From positions 310,001 to 374,000 of the forward strand of contig NZ_JADKYW010000003.1 in assembly GCF_015355785.1 (NCBI RefSeq): DNA of 64,000 nt, in the 5' to 3' direction. This document shows positions 37,693 to 48,754 of this stretch, piece after piece. The notes under the pieces were generated by a model. It saw only the letters and a list, made by a program, of their open reading frames with translations, searched no databases and had not been told where the DNA came from. How positions within the stretch are numbered: the stretch's first letter is position 1; each line of letters starts with the position of its first letter. The stretch is from Arthrobacter gandavensis. Its GTDB lineage: Bacteria > Actinomycetota > Actinomycetes > Actinomycetales > Micrococcaceae. Made by a program: the position numbers and the translations under genes.

Positions 37693-37707
37693 GCGGCTTG
37701 CGCGCGC

Positions 37708-38736
37708 TTAGCGCAGGCGGGCGTAAGACTCCCACTTGTGTGACTGGTGCTCGCCGTCAACCATGCGGATGGTTCCGGACTTTGAACGCATCACGATTGA
37801 CTGCGTGAGGACGCGGTCCTTCTTGTAGCGGACACCGCGCACCAGGTCCCCGTCGGTGATGCCCGTGGCGGCGAAGTAGCAGTTGTCGCTGGTAACCAGG
37901 TCATTGGTGGAGAGCACCCGGTCCAGGTCATGGCCGGCGTCGATCGCCTTCTGCTTTTCCTCGTCCGAGGTCGGCCACAGCCGGCCCTGGATGACACCGC
38001 CGAGGGTCTTCACGGCACAGGCGGTGATGATGCCTTCCGGGGTGCCGCCAATGCCCATCAGAGCATCGACGTCGGTGCCCTCGCGCGCCGCCGCAATGCC
38101 GCCGGCGACGTCGCCGTCCATCAGCATGCGGGTGCGCGCTCCGGCGTCGCGGATTTCCTGGACCAGCGGCTTGTGCCGGTCCCGCTCAAGGATCATGACG
38201 TTGAGCTGGTTGATCTTCTTGCCCTTGGCCTTGGCGATCAGGTGCAGGTTCTGCTTGACCGGCAGGCGCAGGTCCACCATGTCCGCGGCTTCGGGACCGG
38301 TGACCAGCTTTTCCATGTAGAAGACGGCGGACGGATCGAACATGGTTCCGCGCTCGGCCACTGCAAGCACGGCCAGGGCGTTGTTGATGCCCAGGGCGGT
38401 CAGCCGGGTGCCGTCGATCGGGTCCACGGCGACGTCGCAGAGCGCGCCGGTGCCGTCTCCCACATGCTCACCGTTGTAGAGCATGGGAGCTTCGTCCTTT
38501 TCGCCCTCACCGATCACCACGACGCCGTTGAAGTGGACGGTGGAGATCAGGGAGCGCATCGCGTCAACGGCAGCGCCGTCGGCAGCGTTCTTGTCGCCGA
38601 ACCCGACCCAGTGGCCGCCGGCGATGGCGGCTGCTTCCGTGACACGGACCAGTTCGAGCGCGAGGTTCCTGTCCGGCTCGTCGTCGCCGACTGCCAGCGC
38701 GGGTGAAAGAGTTGAGTACTGGGCACCTTGGGACAC
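37708..38736 (-). CDS. glpX: Fructose-1,6-bisphosphatase, class II
   Basis: Gluconeogenic phosphatase, the usual FBPase of actinobacteria. 342 residues from the GTG at 38736, preceded by GATGAGG six bases upstream; ATG at 38748 is an alternative. Landmarks: RNLALELVRVTEAAAIAGGHWVGFGDKNAADGAAVDAM, VVIGEGEKDEAPMLYNGE, VDPIDGTRLTALG, and VMILERDRHKPLVQEIRDAG. Sequence upstream to 38862 reads in frame but is not family-like. Single-gene unit, convergent with the tspO-like gene. Confidence 0.95.
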   Translation of the reverse strand: MSQGAQYSTLSPALAVGDDEPDRNLALELVRVTEAAAIAGGHWVGFGDKNAADGAAVDAMRSLISTVHFNGVVVIGEGEKDEAPMLYNGEHVGDGTGALCDVAVDPIDGTRLTALGINNALAVLAVAERGTMFDPSAVFYMEKLVTGPEAADMVDLRLPVKQNLHLIAKAKGKKINQLNVMILERDRHKPLVQEIRDAGARTRMLMDGDVAGGIAAAREGTDVDALMGIGGTPEGIITACAVKTLGGVIQGRLWPTSDEEKQKAIDAGHDLDRVLSTNDLVTSDNCYFAATGITDGDLVRGVRYKKDRVLTQSIVMRSKSGTIRMVDGEHQSHKWESYARLR

Positions 38737-38946
38737 GTCTAACCTCATCTTTGAAATTCGGGCCGCACTGTCCGGAAACTGTCCCCAACGGCGGGCCCGC
38801 CTGCTGTTCCTTGCTCCGATCATAGTCGCCAAGTGGTCCGCGCCACCGCCGGCGCCCGGCATTTAACGCCGCCGGAGCACCGGACGGCACCCGCTGCTGC
38901 CGGACAGGAATAGGACTTGCCGCCCCGAATAGGCGATCATGGAGGT

Positions 38947-39534
38947 GTGAGTGAGCAGCAGCAGCCCGAAGAGCACGTTACCCCCACCCTGACCGCCAAG
39001 CAGGCCAAGCGGGCCAACGCAACGGTCATTGGAATGCTTATCGCCACCGGAATCACGCTGGCGATCGTGCTGGTTCCGGTACTGCTGAATCCGTACCAGA
39101 AGCCGCAGCCGCGCAATGTCGATGTTCAGGCGATCGCCGCCGAAGCCGCGGCCGACGCCGGCTACGATCCCCTGGCACCGGACCTGCCCGAAGGCTGGAC
39201 GTCCAACTACGCACGCTGGGACTCCGGCGTTAACTCAGGCGTACCGGCCTGGGAAGTGGGATATCTCACCCCGGACACCGAGTTCATCCGCCTCACCCAG
39301 ACCAATTCCGGCAACCCCACCTGGGTTTCCCAGACCACCCGGGACTCCCTGGTTGCCGGTGAACGAAACGCCGGCGGCGCCACCTGGCAGCTGCGGGACA
39401 GCGCCAACGGCGAAGCGCACCTTGTCACCGAAGTGGACGGAATGACCGTGGTGCTCAGCTCCGAAGGAGACCTGTCCTCCGTGGACGTCCTCGCCGAAGC
39501 GGTGCTTGCGGACCTGGCAGCTTCCGGCCAGTAG
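38947..39534 (+). CDS. DUF4245 family membrane-anchored protein
   Basis: 195 residues from the GTG at 38947. A cytoplasmic start (to about 27), one membrane helix (about 30-50, ATVIGMLIATGITLAIVLVPVLL), then an extracytoplasmic domain with the family pattern YDPLAPDLPEGWTSNYARW, WEVGYLTPDTEFIRLTQTN, WVSQTTRD and EVDGMTVVLSSEGD. A GGAGGT abuts the start codon too closely to be ideal, so the start is uncertain. Actinobacteria often place DUF4245 next to glpX and fumC, as here. Function unknown. Confidence 0.85.
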   Translation: MSEQQQPEEHVTPTLTAKQAKRANATVIGMLIATGITLAIVLVPVLLNPYQKPQPRNVDVQAIAAEAAADAGYDPLAPDLPEGWTSNYARWDSGVNSGVPAWEVGYLTPDTEFIRLTQTNSGNPTWVSQTTRDSLVAGERNAGGATWQLRDSANGEAHLVTEVDGMTVVLSSEGDLSSVDVLAEAVLADLAASGQ

Positions 39535-39608
39535 TACCTCGGCACCCGCGCTGCCCGGGCGTGCGACTTCCAGCGGTAACAGACCAGCGAACCCGCTCCG
39601 AAGCGCCG

Positions 39609-39614
39609 TATTCT
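39609..39614 (+). promoter_or_regulatory. -10 hexamer TATTCT of the carbonic anhydrase gene (leaderless type)
   Basis: TATTCT, 6 bases before the GTG at 39621 and 3 before the ATG at 39618. Spacing favours the GTG as the leaderless start. Confidence 0.5.
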
Positions 39615-39620
39615 TGTATG

Positions 39621-40286
39621 GTGACCGAATTAAACAGCCCCCTTACTGCTCCCACCACTCCGGCCCAGGCCTGGCAGCGCCTGCGCGAAGGCAATGAGCG
39701 TTTTGTTGCCGGCACCTCCCGCCATCCGAACCAGGATGCGCCGCGGCGCAGCTCCCTCGTCAACGAGCAGAATCCCTTCGCGGTGATCTTCGGCTGCTCG
39801 GACTCACGGCTTGCCGCCGAAATCATCTTCGACCTGGGACTGGGCGATGTTTTTGTTGTCCGCACTGCCGGCCAGGTCACCGACGACGCCGTCCTCGGCT
39901 CGCTTGAATACAGCGTGGGCGTGCTGGGCGTCCCGCTGATCGTCATCCTGGGCCATGACAGCTGCGGCGCCGTCACCGCTGCCAAGCACACCGTAGACAC
40001 CGGATCCATGCCTGCAGGCTACGTCCGGAACCTGGTTGAACGCATCACCCCCTCTGTCCTGGCCGCGCGCCGCAATGGCCTGGAGGACGTCAATGACATG
40101 GTCGTGGAGCACACCCGGCAGACCGCTGAGCGGCTGGTGGAGAGCTCCCGCCTGATTTCCGACGCCGTAGCCTCCGGGGAGACCGCCGTCGTCGGCCTTT
40201 CCTATCGGCTGGCCGAGGGCCGGGCGGACCTGGTGTCCAGCATCGGCCGGCTGGATCCGGAGACCACAGGCCTCACTGCGGGGTAG
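39621..40286 (+). CDS. Beta-class carbonic anhydrase
   Basis: Hydrates carbon dioxide to bicarbonate, supplying carboxylases such as PurK. 221 residues from the GTG at 39621; an ATG one codon earlier is also possible. Zinc ligands and catalytic dyad are visible: FGCSDSR (Cys, Asp-Arg) and GHDSCGAV (His, Cys); [23 protein letters not shown] is typical. TATTCT six bases before the GTG argues for a leaderless mRNA. fumC follows 73 bases later with its own -10 element. Confidence 0.94.
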   Translation: MTELNSPLTAPTTPAQAWQRLREGNERFVAGTSRHPNQDAPRRSSLVNEQNPFAVIFGCSDSRLAAEIIFDLGLGDVFVVRTAGQVTDDAVLGSLEYSVGVLGVPLIVILGHDSCGAVTAAKHTVDTGSMPAGYVRNLVERITPSVLAARRNGLEDVNDMVVEHTRQTAERLVESSRLISDAVASGETAVVGLSYRLAEGRADLVSSIGRLDPETTGLTAG

Positions 40287-40346
40287 CGGACCGGGAAACG
40301 CTGCCCCATTCCGACACGCGTTTTCAGCGCCGGCGGGCGCGCCGAC

Positions 40347-40352
40347 TAGGCT
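40347..40352 (+). promoter_or_regulatory. -10 hexamer TAGGCT of fumC (leaderless type)
   Basis: TAGGCT, 7 bases before the ATG at 40360. Confidence 0.6.
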
Positions 40353-40359
40353 GGTAGCC

Positions 40360-41781
40360 ATGACTTCCAACTCCGCTGAATACCGCATTGAACATGACAC
40401 GATGGGTGAGGTCCGCGTCCCGGTAAACGCCCTTTACCGCGCCCAGACCCAGCGCGCCGTGGAGAACTTCCCGATCTCCGGCAAGCCGCTGGATGAGGCG
40501 CATATCGAGGCACTGGCCCGCATCAAGAAGGCTGCCGCCACCGCCAACGCTGAACTGGGAGTGCTCGACGACGAGCGCGCCAAGGCGATTGCCGCTGCGG
40601 CTGACGAAGTGGCCGCGGGCCAGCACTACGGCCAGTTCCCGATCGACGTGTTCCAGACCGGCTCCGGCACGTCGTCGAACATGAACACCAACGAGGTCCT
40701 GGCTGAAATCGCCACCCGCGCCCTGAAGGCCGCAGGCAGCGAGACCACCGTTCACCCGAACGACCACGTGAACGCCTCGCAGTCCTCCAACGACGTCTTC
40801 CCGACCTCCGTCCACGTTGCCGCCACCTCCGCCCTGATCAACAACCTGGTCCCGGCGCTGGAACACCTGGCCGTTTCGCTGGAGCGCAAGGCCGAGGAGT
40901 TCAAGGACGTCGTCAAATCCGGCCGCACGCACCTCATGGATGCCACCCCGGTGACCCTGGGCCAGGAATTCGGCGGTTACGCCGCGCAGGTCCGCTACGG
41001 CATCGAACGCGTCCAGGCATCCCTGCCCCGCGTAGCCGAGGTTCCGCTGGGCGGCACCGCCGTCGGAACCGGCATCAACACCCCGGCCGGCTTCCCGCAG
41101 CGCGTGATCGAGCTGCTCGCCGCGGACACCGGCCTGCCGCTGACCGAAGCGCGGGACCACTTTGAATCCCAGGCCAACCGCGACGCGCTCGTGGAGGTCT
41201 CCGGCATGCTGCGCACCATCGCAGTGTCCTTCTCCAAGATCGCCAATGACCTGCGCTGGATGGGCTCCGGCCCCAACACCGGCCTGGGCGAGATCGCCAT
41301 CCCCGACCTGCAGCCGGGCTCCTCGATCATGCCGGGCAAGGTCAACCCGGTGATCTCCGAGGCCGTCCTGCAGGTTGCCGCCCAGGTTGTGGGCAACGAC
41401 GCCGCCATCGCCTGGGCGGGCACCTTCGGTTACTTCGAACTGAACGTCGGCATTCCCGTCATCGCTTCGAACCTGCTGGAATCCATCCGACTGCTGGCCA
41501 ACTCCTCCGTCATCATGGCGGACAAGATGATCGACGGCATCGAAGCCAACGTGGAGCGCGCGCGCTACCTCGCCGAGGCCTCCCCCTCGATCGTCACGCC
41601 GCTGAACAAGTACATCGGATACGAGAACGCCGCCAAGATCGCCAAGTTCGCGGTCAAGGAAGGCAAGACCATCCGCCAGGCCGTCACCGAGCTCGGCTTC
41701 GTCGAACGCGGCGAGGTCACCGAGGAGCAGCTCGATGCTGCCCTGGACGTCCTCTCCATGACCAAGCCTCCGCAGGCCTAG
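40360..41781 (+). CDS. fumC: Fumarate hydratase, class II
   Basis: Iron-independent fumarase of the citric acid cycle. 473 residues, usual length. Landmarks: [70 protein letters not shown] and the superfamily signature [12 protein letters not shown]. The last distinguishes this family, and VHPNDHVN marks the fumarase rather than aspartase or argininosuccinate lyase. Own promoter, with a strong hairpin 17 bases after the stop. Confidence 0.97.
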   Translation: MTSNSAEYRIEHDTMGEVRVPVNALYRAQTQRAVENFPISGKPLDEAHIEALARIKKAAATANAELGVLDDERAKAIAAAADEVAAGQHYGQFPIDVFQTGSGTSSNMNTNEVLAEIATRALKAAGSETTVHPNDHVNASQSSNDVFPTSVHVAATSALINNLVPALEHLAVSLERKAEEFKDVVKSGRTHLMDATPVTLGQEFGGYAAQVRYGIERVQASLPRVAEVPLGGTAVGTGINTPAGFPQRVIELLAADTGLPLTEARDHFESQANRDALVEVSGMLRTIAVSFSKIANDLRWMGSGPNTGLGEIAIPDLQPGSSIMPGKVNPVISEAVLQVAAQVVGNDAAIAWAGTFGYFELNVGIPVIASNLLESIRLLANSSVIMADKMIDGIEANVERARYLAEASPSIVTPLNKYIGYENAAKIAKFAVKEGKTIRQAVTELGFVERGEVTEEQLDAALDVLSMTKPPQA

Positions 41782-41797
41782 TTTTCCGCTGCATTCA

Positions 41798-41827
41798 GGG
41801 GGCTGCCCGGCGGGGTGGCCCCCTTTT
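41798..41827 (+). terminator. fumC terminator
   Basis: GGGGGC (41798-41803) pairs with GCCCCC (41818-41823), followed by TTTT. Conventional intrinsic terminator 17 bases after fumC. Confidence 0.75.
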
Positions 41828-41879
41828 GCATGCCCGGGACATCTCCGGTGACATCGAGGCCGCCGTTCCCGGATGCCGT

Positions 41880-41895
41880 GATGTGTGGACACATC
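41880..41895. promoter_or_regulatory. 16-bp perfect palindrome, candidate TetR operator
   Basis: GATGTGT-GG-ACACATC (41880-41895) in the gap before the TetR gene. TetR regulators usually bind palindromes of this size in their own promoters. Confidence 0.45.
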
Positions 41896-41972
41896 TGAGG
41901 TCACACTTATGAACGGGAGTAACGATCAGTGGGAACGCCGGTTCCAGCGGACCCCGCCGGCAACCCGGACTG

Positions 41973-42001
41973 TTTTGCACTTCCATCCTAATCGTGCAAA
42001 A
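41973..42001. promoter_or_regulatory. Inverted repeat TTTTGCAC-N13-GTGCAAAA, candidate operator
   Basis: Exact 8-base arms at 41973-41980 and 41994-42001, ending 9 bases before the preferred TetR start at 42011. The surrounding stretch is AT-rich compared with the rest of the window, consistent with a regulated promoter. Confidence 0.5.
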
Positions 42002-42010
42002 GTTTACTTT

Positions 42011-44382
<2,372 letters not shown>

Positions 44383-44397
44383 CCGCTGCTTCATGAG

Positions 44398-44426
44398 AAA
44401 GGCCCCGGGCATCATCCCGGGGCCTT
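44398..44426. terminator. Terminator after the MFS gene
   Basis: AAAGGCCCCGGG pairs with CCCGGGGCCTTT around CATCAT, followed by T's. Sits between the convergent MFS and Nudix genes. Confidence 0.8.
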
Positions 44427-44526
44427 TTCCTTGCACTGCTTCTTTGCTCTGCTTCTGTGCACTGCGTCTTCCGCGGCCTTCAGCTCGGCCGTCTTGTGTC
44501 CGTCGAGCTTTTGCGAAGCGAGTGTC

Positions 44527-44997
44527 CTAGACCTCGAAGACGGGTACTCCGGTGGAGTTGCGCGCCAGCTCCACGAGCATCCGGTGCCGGGGATTGAGGT
44601 CCGGCAGTCCGTCGACGGCGAACCAGCCCACCTCGGTGGACTCGTCGTCGTTCACCCGGGCATGGCCGGCCACCCAGGCGCACCGGAACACCAGGTTCAG
44701 GAACTGGCAGCGGTCCTGGTTGGGGAACATGATCGGGTCCGTGGTGCCCACATGGATGAGGTGTTCGAGCCGCGCCTGCACGCCGGTCTCTTCCTCCACT
44801 TCCCGGAGCAGTCCGGGGCCCGGCTCTTCGCCGGGTTCAAGGATGCCCGTAATAAGTGTCCAGCGGCCGTTGTCCGCCCGCCGGCACAGGAGCACCTCTC
44901 CTGCCGGATTGAAGACGACGGCAGCAACCCCGGGAAGCCACAGGAGATCGTGGCCCACTTTCTGGCGCAGGGAATGGATGAAGTCCGGTGTGGGCAT
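44527..44997 (-). CDS. Nudix hydrolase
   Basis: 156 residues from the ATG at 44997. The Nudix box reads GILEPGEEPGPGLLREVEEETGVQ, all catalytic positions kept. The N-terminus (FIHSLRQKVGHDLLWLPGVAAVVFNPAGEVLLCRRADNGRW) resembles ADP-ribose or nucleotide-sugar type Nudix proteins of actinobacteria. TACAGT lies six bases before the ATG, suggesting a leaderless mRNA; its promoter overlaps the 3' end of the preceding peptidase gene. The substrate is unknown. Confidence 0.9.
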   Translation of the reverse strand: MPTPDFIHSLRQKVGHDLLWLPGVAAVVFNPAGEVLLCRRADNGRWTLITGILEPGEEPGPGLLREVEEETGVQARLEHLIHVGTTDPIMFPNQDRCQFLNLVFRCAWVAGHARVNDDESTEVGWFAVDGLPDLNPRHRMLVELARNSTGVPVFEV

Positions 44998-45001
44998 GGT
45001 T

Positions 45002-45514
45002 CTACTGTAGGCCAGGCACTGCGAGCGCCAGCAAAGCGCCGGCGAGCATGAACGGGCCAAACGCGATCCGGGTCTTTCCCGTTCCGCGCCGGGATACCAC
45101 CAGTCCCAGGCCCCACAGCCCGCCCAGCACGAAACCCGCCGCGGCGCCCGCCACCAGGAAGCTCCAGCCCGCAAACCCGAGGTACAGCCCGAGTACGCCG
45201 GCCAGCTTCACGTCGCCAAGCCCCAGACCGGACGGGGAAGCCAACCGCAGCAGGAGGTATCCGCTCACCAGCGCCAACCCGCCGAGCGCCATGCCGGCGA
45301 ACCGCCCTGGATCTCCGGCGTTGAGTGCGGCCGCCCCCAGAAGCACTGCGGAGACCGGATACGCAGGCACTACCAGGCGGTCCGGCAGGCGCCGGGTCCT
45401 GATGTCAGCGGCGGTCAGCTTCCCGGCCAGGACCAGCAGGTAGCCGAGCGCCGCTGCGAGCAGCAGCCAGGACAGCCGCGGCCCGGCCCAGTACTCCCCC
45501 AGGATCCCCCACAT
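45002..45514 (-). CDS. A24-family prepilin peptidase-like protein (TadV/CpaA type)
   Basis: 170 residues, about five membrane helices. The two aspartates expected of the aspartic membrane protease are present: ADIRTRRLPDRLV and GLGLGDVKLAGVLGLYLG (GxGD motif). The N-methyltransferase domain of full-size PilD is missing, as in TadV/CpaA. No pilin or assembly genes lie in this window. ATG at 45514, 7 bases after TAGCGT. Ends 4 bases before the Nudix start. Confidence 0.88.
   Translation of the reverse strand: MWGILGEYWAGPRLSWLLLAAALGYLLVLAGKLTAADIRTRRLPDRLVVPAYPVSAVLLGAAALNAGDPGRFAGMALGGLALVSGYLLLRLASPSGLGLGDVKLAGVLGLYLGFAGWSFLVAGAAAGFVLGGLWGLGLVVSRRGTGKTRIAFGPFMLAGALLALAVPGLQ
45004..45009 (-). 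promoter_or_regulatory. -10 hexamer TACAGT of the Nudix gene (leaderless type)
   Basis: TACAGT on the minus strand, 6 bases before the ATG at 44997, overlapping the end of the peptidase gene. Confidence 0.5.
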
Positions 45515-45521
45515 GCGCCCT

Positions 45522-45527
45522 ACGCTA
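45522..45527 (-). promoter_or_regulatory. -10 hexamer TAGCGT of the peptidase gene (leaderless type)
   Basis: TAGCGT on the minus strand, 7 bases before the ATG at 45514. Confidence 0.55.
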
Positions 45528-45576
45528 CGCGACGGGGCCGGGCTGCGTACCGCGGTCCGGGGCAGCTGTGGACGAA

Positions 45577-46917
45577 CTAGCCAATCGCTCCCTCTTCCAG
45601 GAGGTCCGTCACCAGGGCGGCGATCGGTGAACGTTCCGAGCGGGTGAGGGTCATATGTCCAAAGAGCGGGTGGCCCTTGAGCGTCTCCACCACTGCCGCA
45701 ATGCCGTCATGGCGCCCCACCCGGAGGTTGTCCCGCTGGGCGACGTCGTGCGTCAGGACTACCTTCGAGTTCGAGCCGATGCGGGAGAGTACGGTCAGCA
45801 GGACGTTCTTCTCCAGCGACTGCGCTTCATCCACGATTACGAAGCTGTCATGCAGCGACCGACCGCGGATGTGCGTCAGCGGCAGCACCTCCAGCATGCC
45901 GCGGTCCAGGACCTCTTCCACCACCTCCCTGGAAACCAGGGCCTCCAGGGTGTCGAAAACCGCCTGGCCCCATGGCCCCATCTTGTCCGCTTCGCTTCCG
46001 GGCAGATACCCGAGCTCCTGGCCGCCAACGGGGTACAGCGGACGGAAGACCACCACCTTGCGGTGTTCCTGCCGCTCCAGGACTGCCTCCAGTCCGGCAC
46101 ACAGTGCCAGCGCGGATTTTCCGGTTCCGGCCCTTCCACCCAGAGAGACGATGCCTACCTCCGGGTCCAGGAGCATGTCGATGGCCAGCCGCTGTTCGGC
46201 CGACCGTCCGTGGAGGCCAAAGACATCCCTGTCCCCGCGCACCAGCCTCACCTGCTTGTCCGCGCCCAGCCGGCCAAGCGCGGAGGACCGGCCGGAAAGC
46301 AGCACCAGTCCGGTGTTGACCGGCAGGTCCGCGGCCTGCGGGATGAACACGGGCTGCTGGTCATAGAGTTCACTGACTTCGACGTCTCCGGTTTCGATTT
46401 CCGCCATGCCGGTCCAGCCGGTGTCCCGGACCAGTTCGTTGCGGTATTCGTCCGCGGTGAGCCCTACGGCGGCGGCTTTGACGCGCAGTGGCAGGTCCTT
46501 TGAAACCACGGTGATGGTGCGGCCCTCATCGGCCAGGTTCCGGGCCACGGCAAGAATCCGGTTGTCATTCCCTGCTCCCCGGATTCCCAGCGGCAGCACC
46601 TCAAGGGAAACGTGGTTCAGTTCCACGCGCAGGGTGCCCCCTGCGTCGCCAACAGGCACCGGCCGGTCCAGGCCGCCGTGTTCCACGCGCAGGTCATCAA
46701 GCAGACGCAGGGCAGTCCTGGCAAAATAGCCCAGCTCAGGATCGTTGCGCTTGCTCTCCAGTTCGCTGATGACCACCAGCGGCAGGATCACCTCATGCTC
46801 GGCGAAGCGCAGGATTGCCTTCGGATCGGACAGCAGGACAGATGTGTCAAGCACGAATCCCTGGGGATTGCCGCAAGCACCGGCAGTCTGACGCAGGGAA
46901 TCTCTGGTTACGGCCAC
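45577..46917 (-). CDS. PIN-PhoH family ATPase (PhoH2 type)
   Basis: 446 residues. N-terminal PIN RNase-like domain ([16 protein letters not shown] with its acidic residues, [16 protein letters not shown]) fused to a C-terminal PhoH ATPase (Walker [13 protein letters not shown] at about 262, [14 protein letters not shown], Walker [12 protein letters not shown]). PhoH2 proteins from mycobacteria are RNA helicases/RNases that unwind and cut RNA. GTG at 46917 with GGAG seven bases upstream. Some PhoH2 genes have an upstream antitoxin-like phoAT; here 211 bases of non-coding sequence and then the yoaK-like gene precede it, and I see no convincing small partner gene. Confidence 0.93.
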   Translation of the reverse strand: MAVTRDSLRQTAGACGNPQGFVLDTSVLLSDPKAILRFAEHEVILPLVVISELESKRNDPELGYFARTALRLLDDLRVEHGGLDRPVPVGDAGGTLRVELNHVSLEVLPLGIRGAGNDNRILAVARNLADEGRTITVVSKDLPLRVKAAAVGLTADEYRNELVRDTGWTGMAEIETGDVEVSELYDQQPVFIPQAADLPVNTGLVLLSGRSSALGRLGADKQVRLVRGDRDVFGLHGRSAEQRLAIDMLLDPEVGIVSLGGRAGTGKSALALCAGLEAVLERQEHRKVVVFRPLYPVGGQELGYLPGSEADKMGPWGQAVFDTLEALVSREVVEEVLDRGMLEVLPLTHIRGRSLHDSFVIVDEAQSLEKNVLLTVLSRIGSNSKVVLTHDVAQRDNLRVGRHDGIAAVVETLKGHPLFGHMTLTRSERSPIAALVTDLLEEGAIG

Positions 46918-47128
46918 GTAGCACTCCAGTCAGGGACCGTAGGCCCCGGATAGCTCGAAGTGTCTTCACCGCAGGCCGGCACGGGACGCCGGGCTGCGGC
47001 TTCCTGTGCGTACACACAGCGTGTGAGCATCCGGCCTCCGGTTCCATCAGCATGGGGCTGATCGATACGTACAAGCTACGCCCGCACCCGGGCCACTGGA
47101 CTCAGGGACACGACGCAGTCCGATTTGT

Positions 47129-47821
47129 TCACACCGTGTTTACGGTGCTGCCGCTTCCGTCCGCCATGGCTAGCCGTGGCGGTGCCCCGGATGGCCCCCA
47201 GGAGGCCGCTGCCGCCGAGGCGAGGGCCACGATCGCCGGCCCAAGGGCGGCCAGTCCCAGCAGCAGGTAGCCGGCACCCCCGCAGAGCGACCCAAGAGTG
47301 AGCGATCCCCACAGCAGCAGGTACCGGTGCCAGCCGTTCCGGCGTTCTCCAAAGAGGGCAGCCGTCACCTTCTGTCCCAGCTTGACCAGGGTGCCCGTCA
47401 TGTAGGTGATACCGATCGAGACTTCCCCGGCCCGCTCGAACACGGCATTGAGCAGTCCCATGGATCCCGCCAGCGCCGGCGCCAGCACCCATTCGGCCCC
47501 GGGCACCGCGGTGCTGGCCCAGGCGGCTCCGAGGACAGCGGCGGACACGATGCAGATCGCCGGCCGGCGGTGCCTGTCCATGATCCGGCGCAGTGCGGAC
47601 GCGGCTACCACGCCCAGGAAGAATGCGGCGATTAGTTCGAAGGCCTGCACGAACCCGCTAAGGGACAGATGTGCCACGGAGGCACCGGCACGCGTGGAGT
47701 TGCCGGTCATGAAGGAGACAAAATAGCCGCCCAGGTGAAGGAAGCCGACGGCGTCAACGTAGCCTGCGGTCCAGGCAAGGCCGGAAGCCAGGGCAATTTC
47801 CGAACGGGTGTGCGTCAGCAT
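47129..47821 (-). CDS. YoaK-family (DUF1275) membrane protein
   Basis: 230 residues, six or seven membrane helices. Family pattern: SGLAWTAGYVDAVGFLHLGGYFVSFMTGNSTRAG, FFLGVVAASALRRIM, IGITYMTGTLVKLGQKVTAALFG and the small-residue-rich C-terminal helices. Role unknown; sometimes annotated as a transporter. ATG at 47821, only 14 bases after the uppS stop, so it is probably cotranscribed with uppS. Confidence 0.88.
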   Translation of the reverse strand: MLTHTRSEIALASGLAWTAGYVDAVGFLHLGGYFVSFMTGNSTRAGASVAHLSLSGFVQAFELIAAFFLGVVAASALRRIMDRHRRPAICIVSAAVLGAAWASTAVPGAEWVLAPALAGSMGLLNAVFERAGEVSIGITYMTGTLVKLGQKVTAALFGERRNGWHRYLLLWGSLTLGSLCGGAGYLLLGLAALGPAIVALASAAAASWGPSGAPPRLAMADGSGSTVNTV

Positions 47822-47835
47822 AGGGGGTTGGACGG

Positions 47836-48597
47836 TCAGGACCCGAAACGTCGCTGGCGGCTGGCGTAATCCCGCAGTGCCCGCAGGAAGTCAACCCGGC
47901 GGAAGTCCGGCCAGAGGGCTTCGCAGAAGTAGAACTCGCTGTAGGCACTTTGCCACATGAGGAAGCCGGAGAGCCGCTGCTCGCCGGACGTGCGGATCAC
48001 CAGTTCCGGATCCGGCTGGCCCCGGGTGTAGAGGTACTCGGAGATCTGTGCGTCACTGAGCTCGGCCGTAATCTCCTCGATCGGCTTGCCCCGGGACTGC
48101 GCGTCCCGCAGCAGCTCCTTGACCGCGTCGACGATTTCGCGCCGGCCTCCGTAGCCAATGGCCACGTTTACATGCAGGCCGGTTGCCGAGGCCGTTGCCT
48201 CGCCGAGCCGCTCGAGCTGGCAGGTGAGCTCAGGGGGCAGGATGTCCAGTGCGCCCACCGGATGGACGCGCAGGTCATCCTTCTCCCCCAACCGGTCCAG
48301 GGTGTTAGCGATGATCCCCAGCAGCGGCTCCAACTCATCAGGATCACGGTTAAGGTTGTCTGTGGAGAGCATGTACAGGGTCACAACCCGCACGCCGAGT
48401 TCCTCACACCAGCCCAGGAACTCAAGGATTTTGTCAGCTCCGGCCTGGTGCCCGTCCGACGTCGGTGCCCCGGCAAGCTTCGCCCAGCGGCGGTTGCCGT
48501 CAACCATCACGCCAATGTGTTCCGGGATGCGGTCGTTCACCAGGCTGCGGCGCAGGCGGCGTTCGTAATAGGCGTAAACCACACCGGGAAAGCGCAC
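47836..48597 (-). CDS. uppS: Isoprenyl transferase (cis-prenyltransferase, UppS family)
   Basis: Builds the polyprenyl diphosphate carrier for peptidoglycan and envelope glycans by cis condensation of isopentenyl diphosphate. 253 residues from the GTG at 48597 (CAGGTGAG upstream). Landmarks: HIGVMVDGNRRWAKLAG (catalytic Asp), HQAGADKILEFLGWCEELGVRVVTLYMLSTDNLNR, NVAIGYGGRREIVDAV, and the C-terminal PDPELVIRTSGEQRLSGFLMWQSAYSEFYF. Which chain length is made (short Z-farnesyl or long decaprenyl) cannot be decided. Divergent from the hemolysin III-like gene, as in mycobacteria. Confidence 0.95.
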   Translation of the reverse strand: MRFPGVVYAYYERRLRRSLVNDRIPEHIGVMVDGNRRWAKLAGAPTSDGHQAGADKILEFLGWCEELGVRVVTLYMLSTDNLNRDPDELEPLLGIIANTLDRLGEKDDLRVHPVGALDILPPELTCQLERLGEATASATGLHVNVAIGYGGRREIVDAVKELLRDAQSRGKPIEEITAELSDAQISEYLYTRGQPDPELVIRTSGEQRLSGFLMWQSAYSEFYFCEALWPDFRRVDFLRALRDYASRQRRFGS

Positions 48598-48741
48598 GGG
48601 TGACTCACCTGCCAATCGGTCTGAACGGATCCGCGGAACGCGGTAGCTTCTTTTCTCTAGGCTACCGCGCACCGGCTCCCGTCCCGTGCAGGCAGTCGCC
48701 GAGGCACAGGCTACCGGAAAGTAACCTACCGGGTCGTAAGT

Positions 48742-48747
48742 TAGGAT
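48742..48747 (+). promoter_or_regulatory. -10 hexamer TAGGAT of the hemolysin III-like gene (leaderless type)
   Basis: TAGGAT, 7 bases before the ATG at 48755. Confidence 0.6.
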
Positions 48748-48754
48748 TGGCACC

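Noticed and set aside
40324-41904. 526-residue open frame antisense to fumC
   Set aside because: Covers fumC exactly; Asp/Gly/Val/His-rich shadow with no domain.
46918-47128. Antitoxin-like partner gene (phoAT) upstream of the PIN-PhoH gene
   Set aside because: Short frames exist in the gap, but none has a ribosome-binding site, plausible composition or position.
47132-47147. CACCGT-GTTT-ACGGTG hairpin at the yoaK 3' end as a terminator
   Set aside because: Six-base stem with no T tract and inside the coding region; too weak to call.
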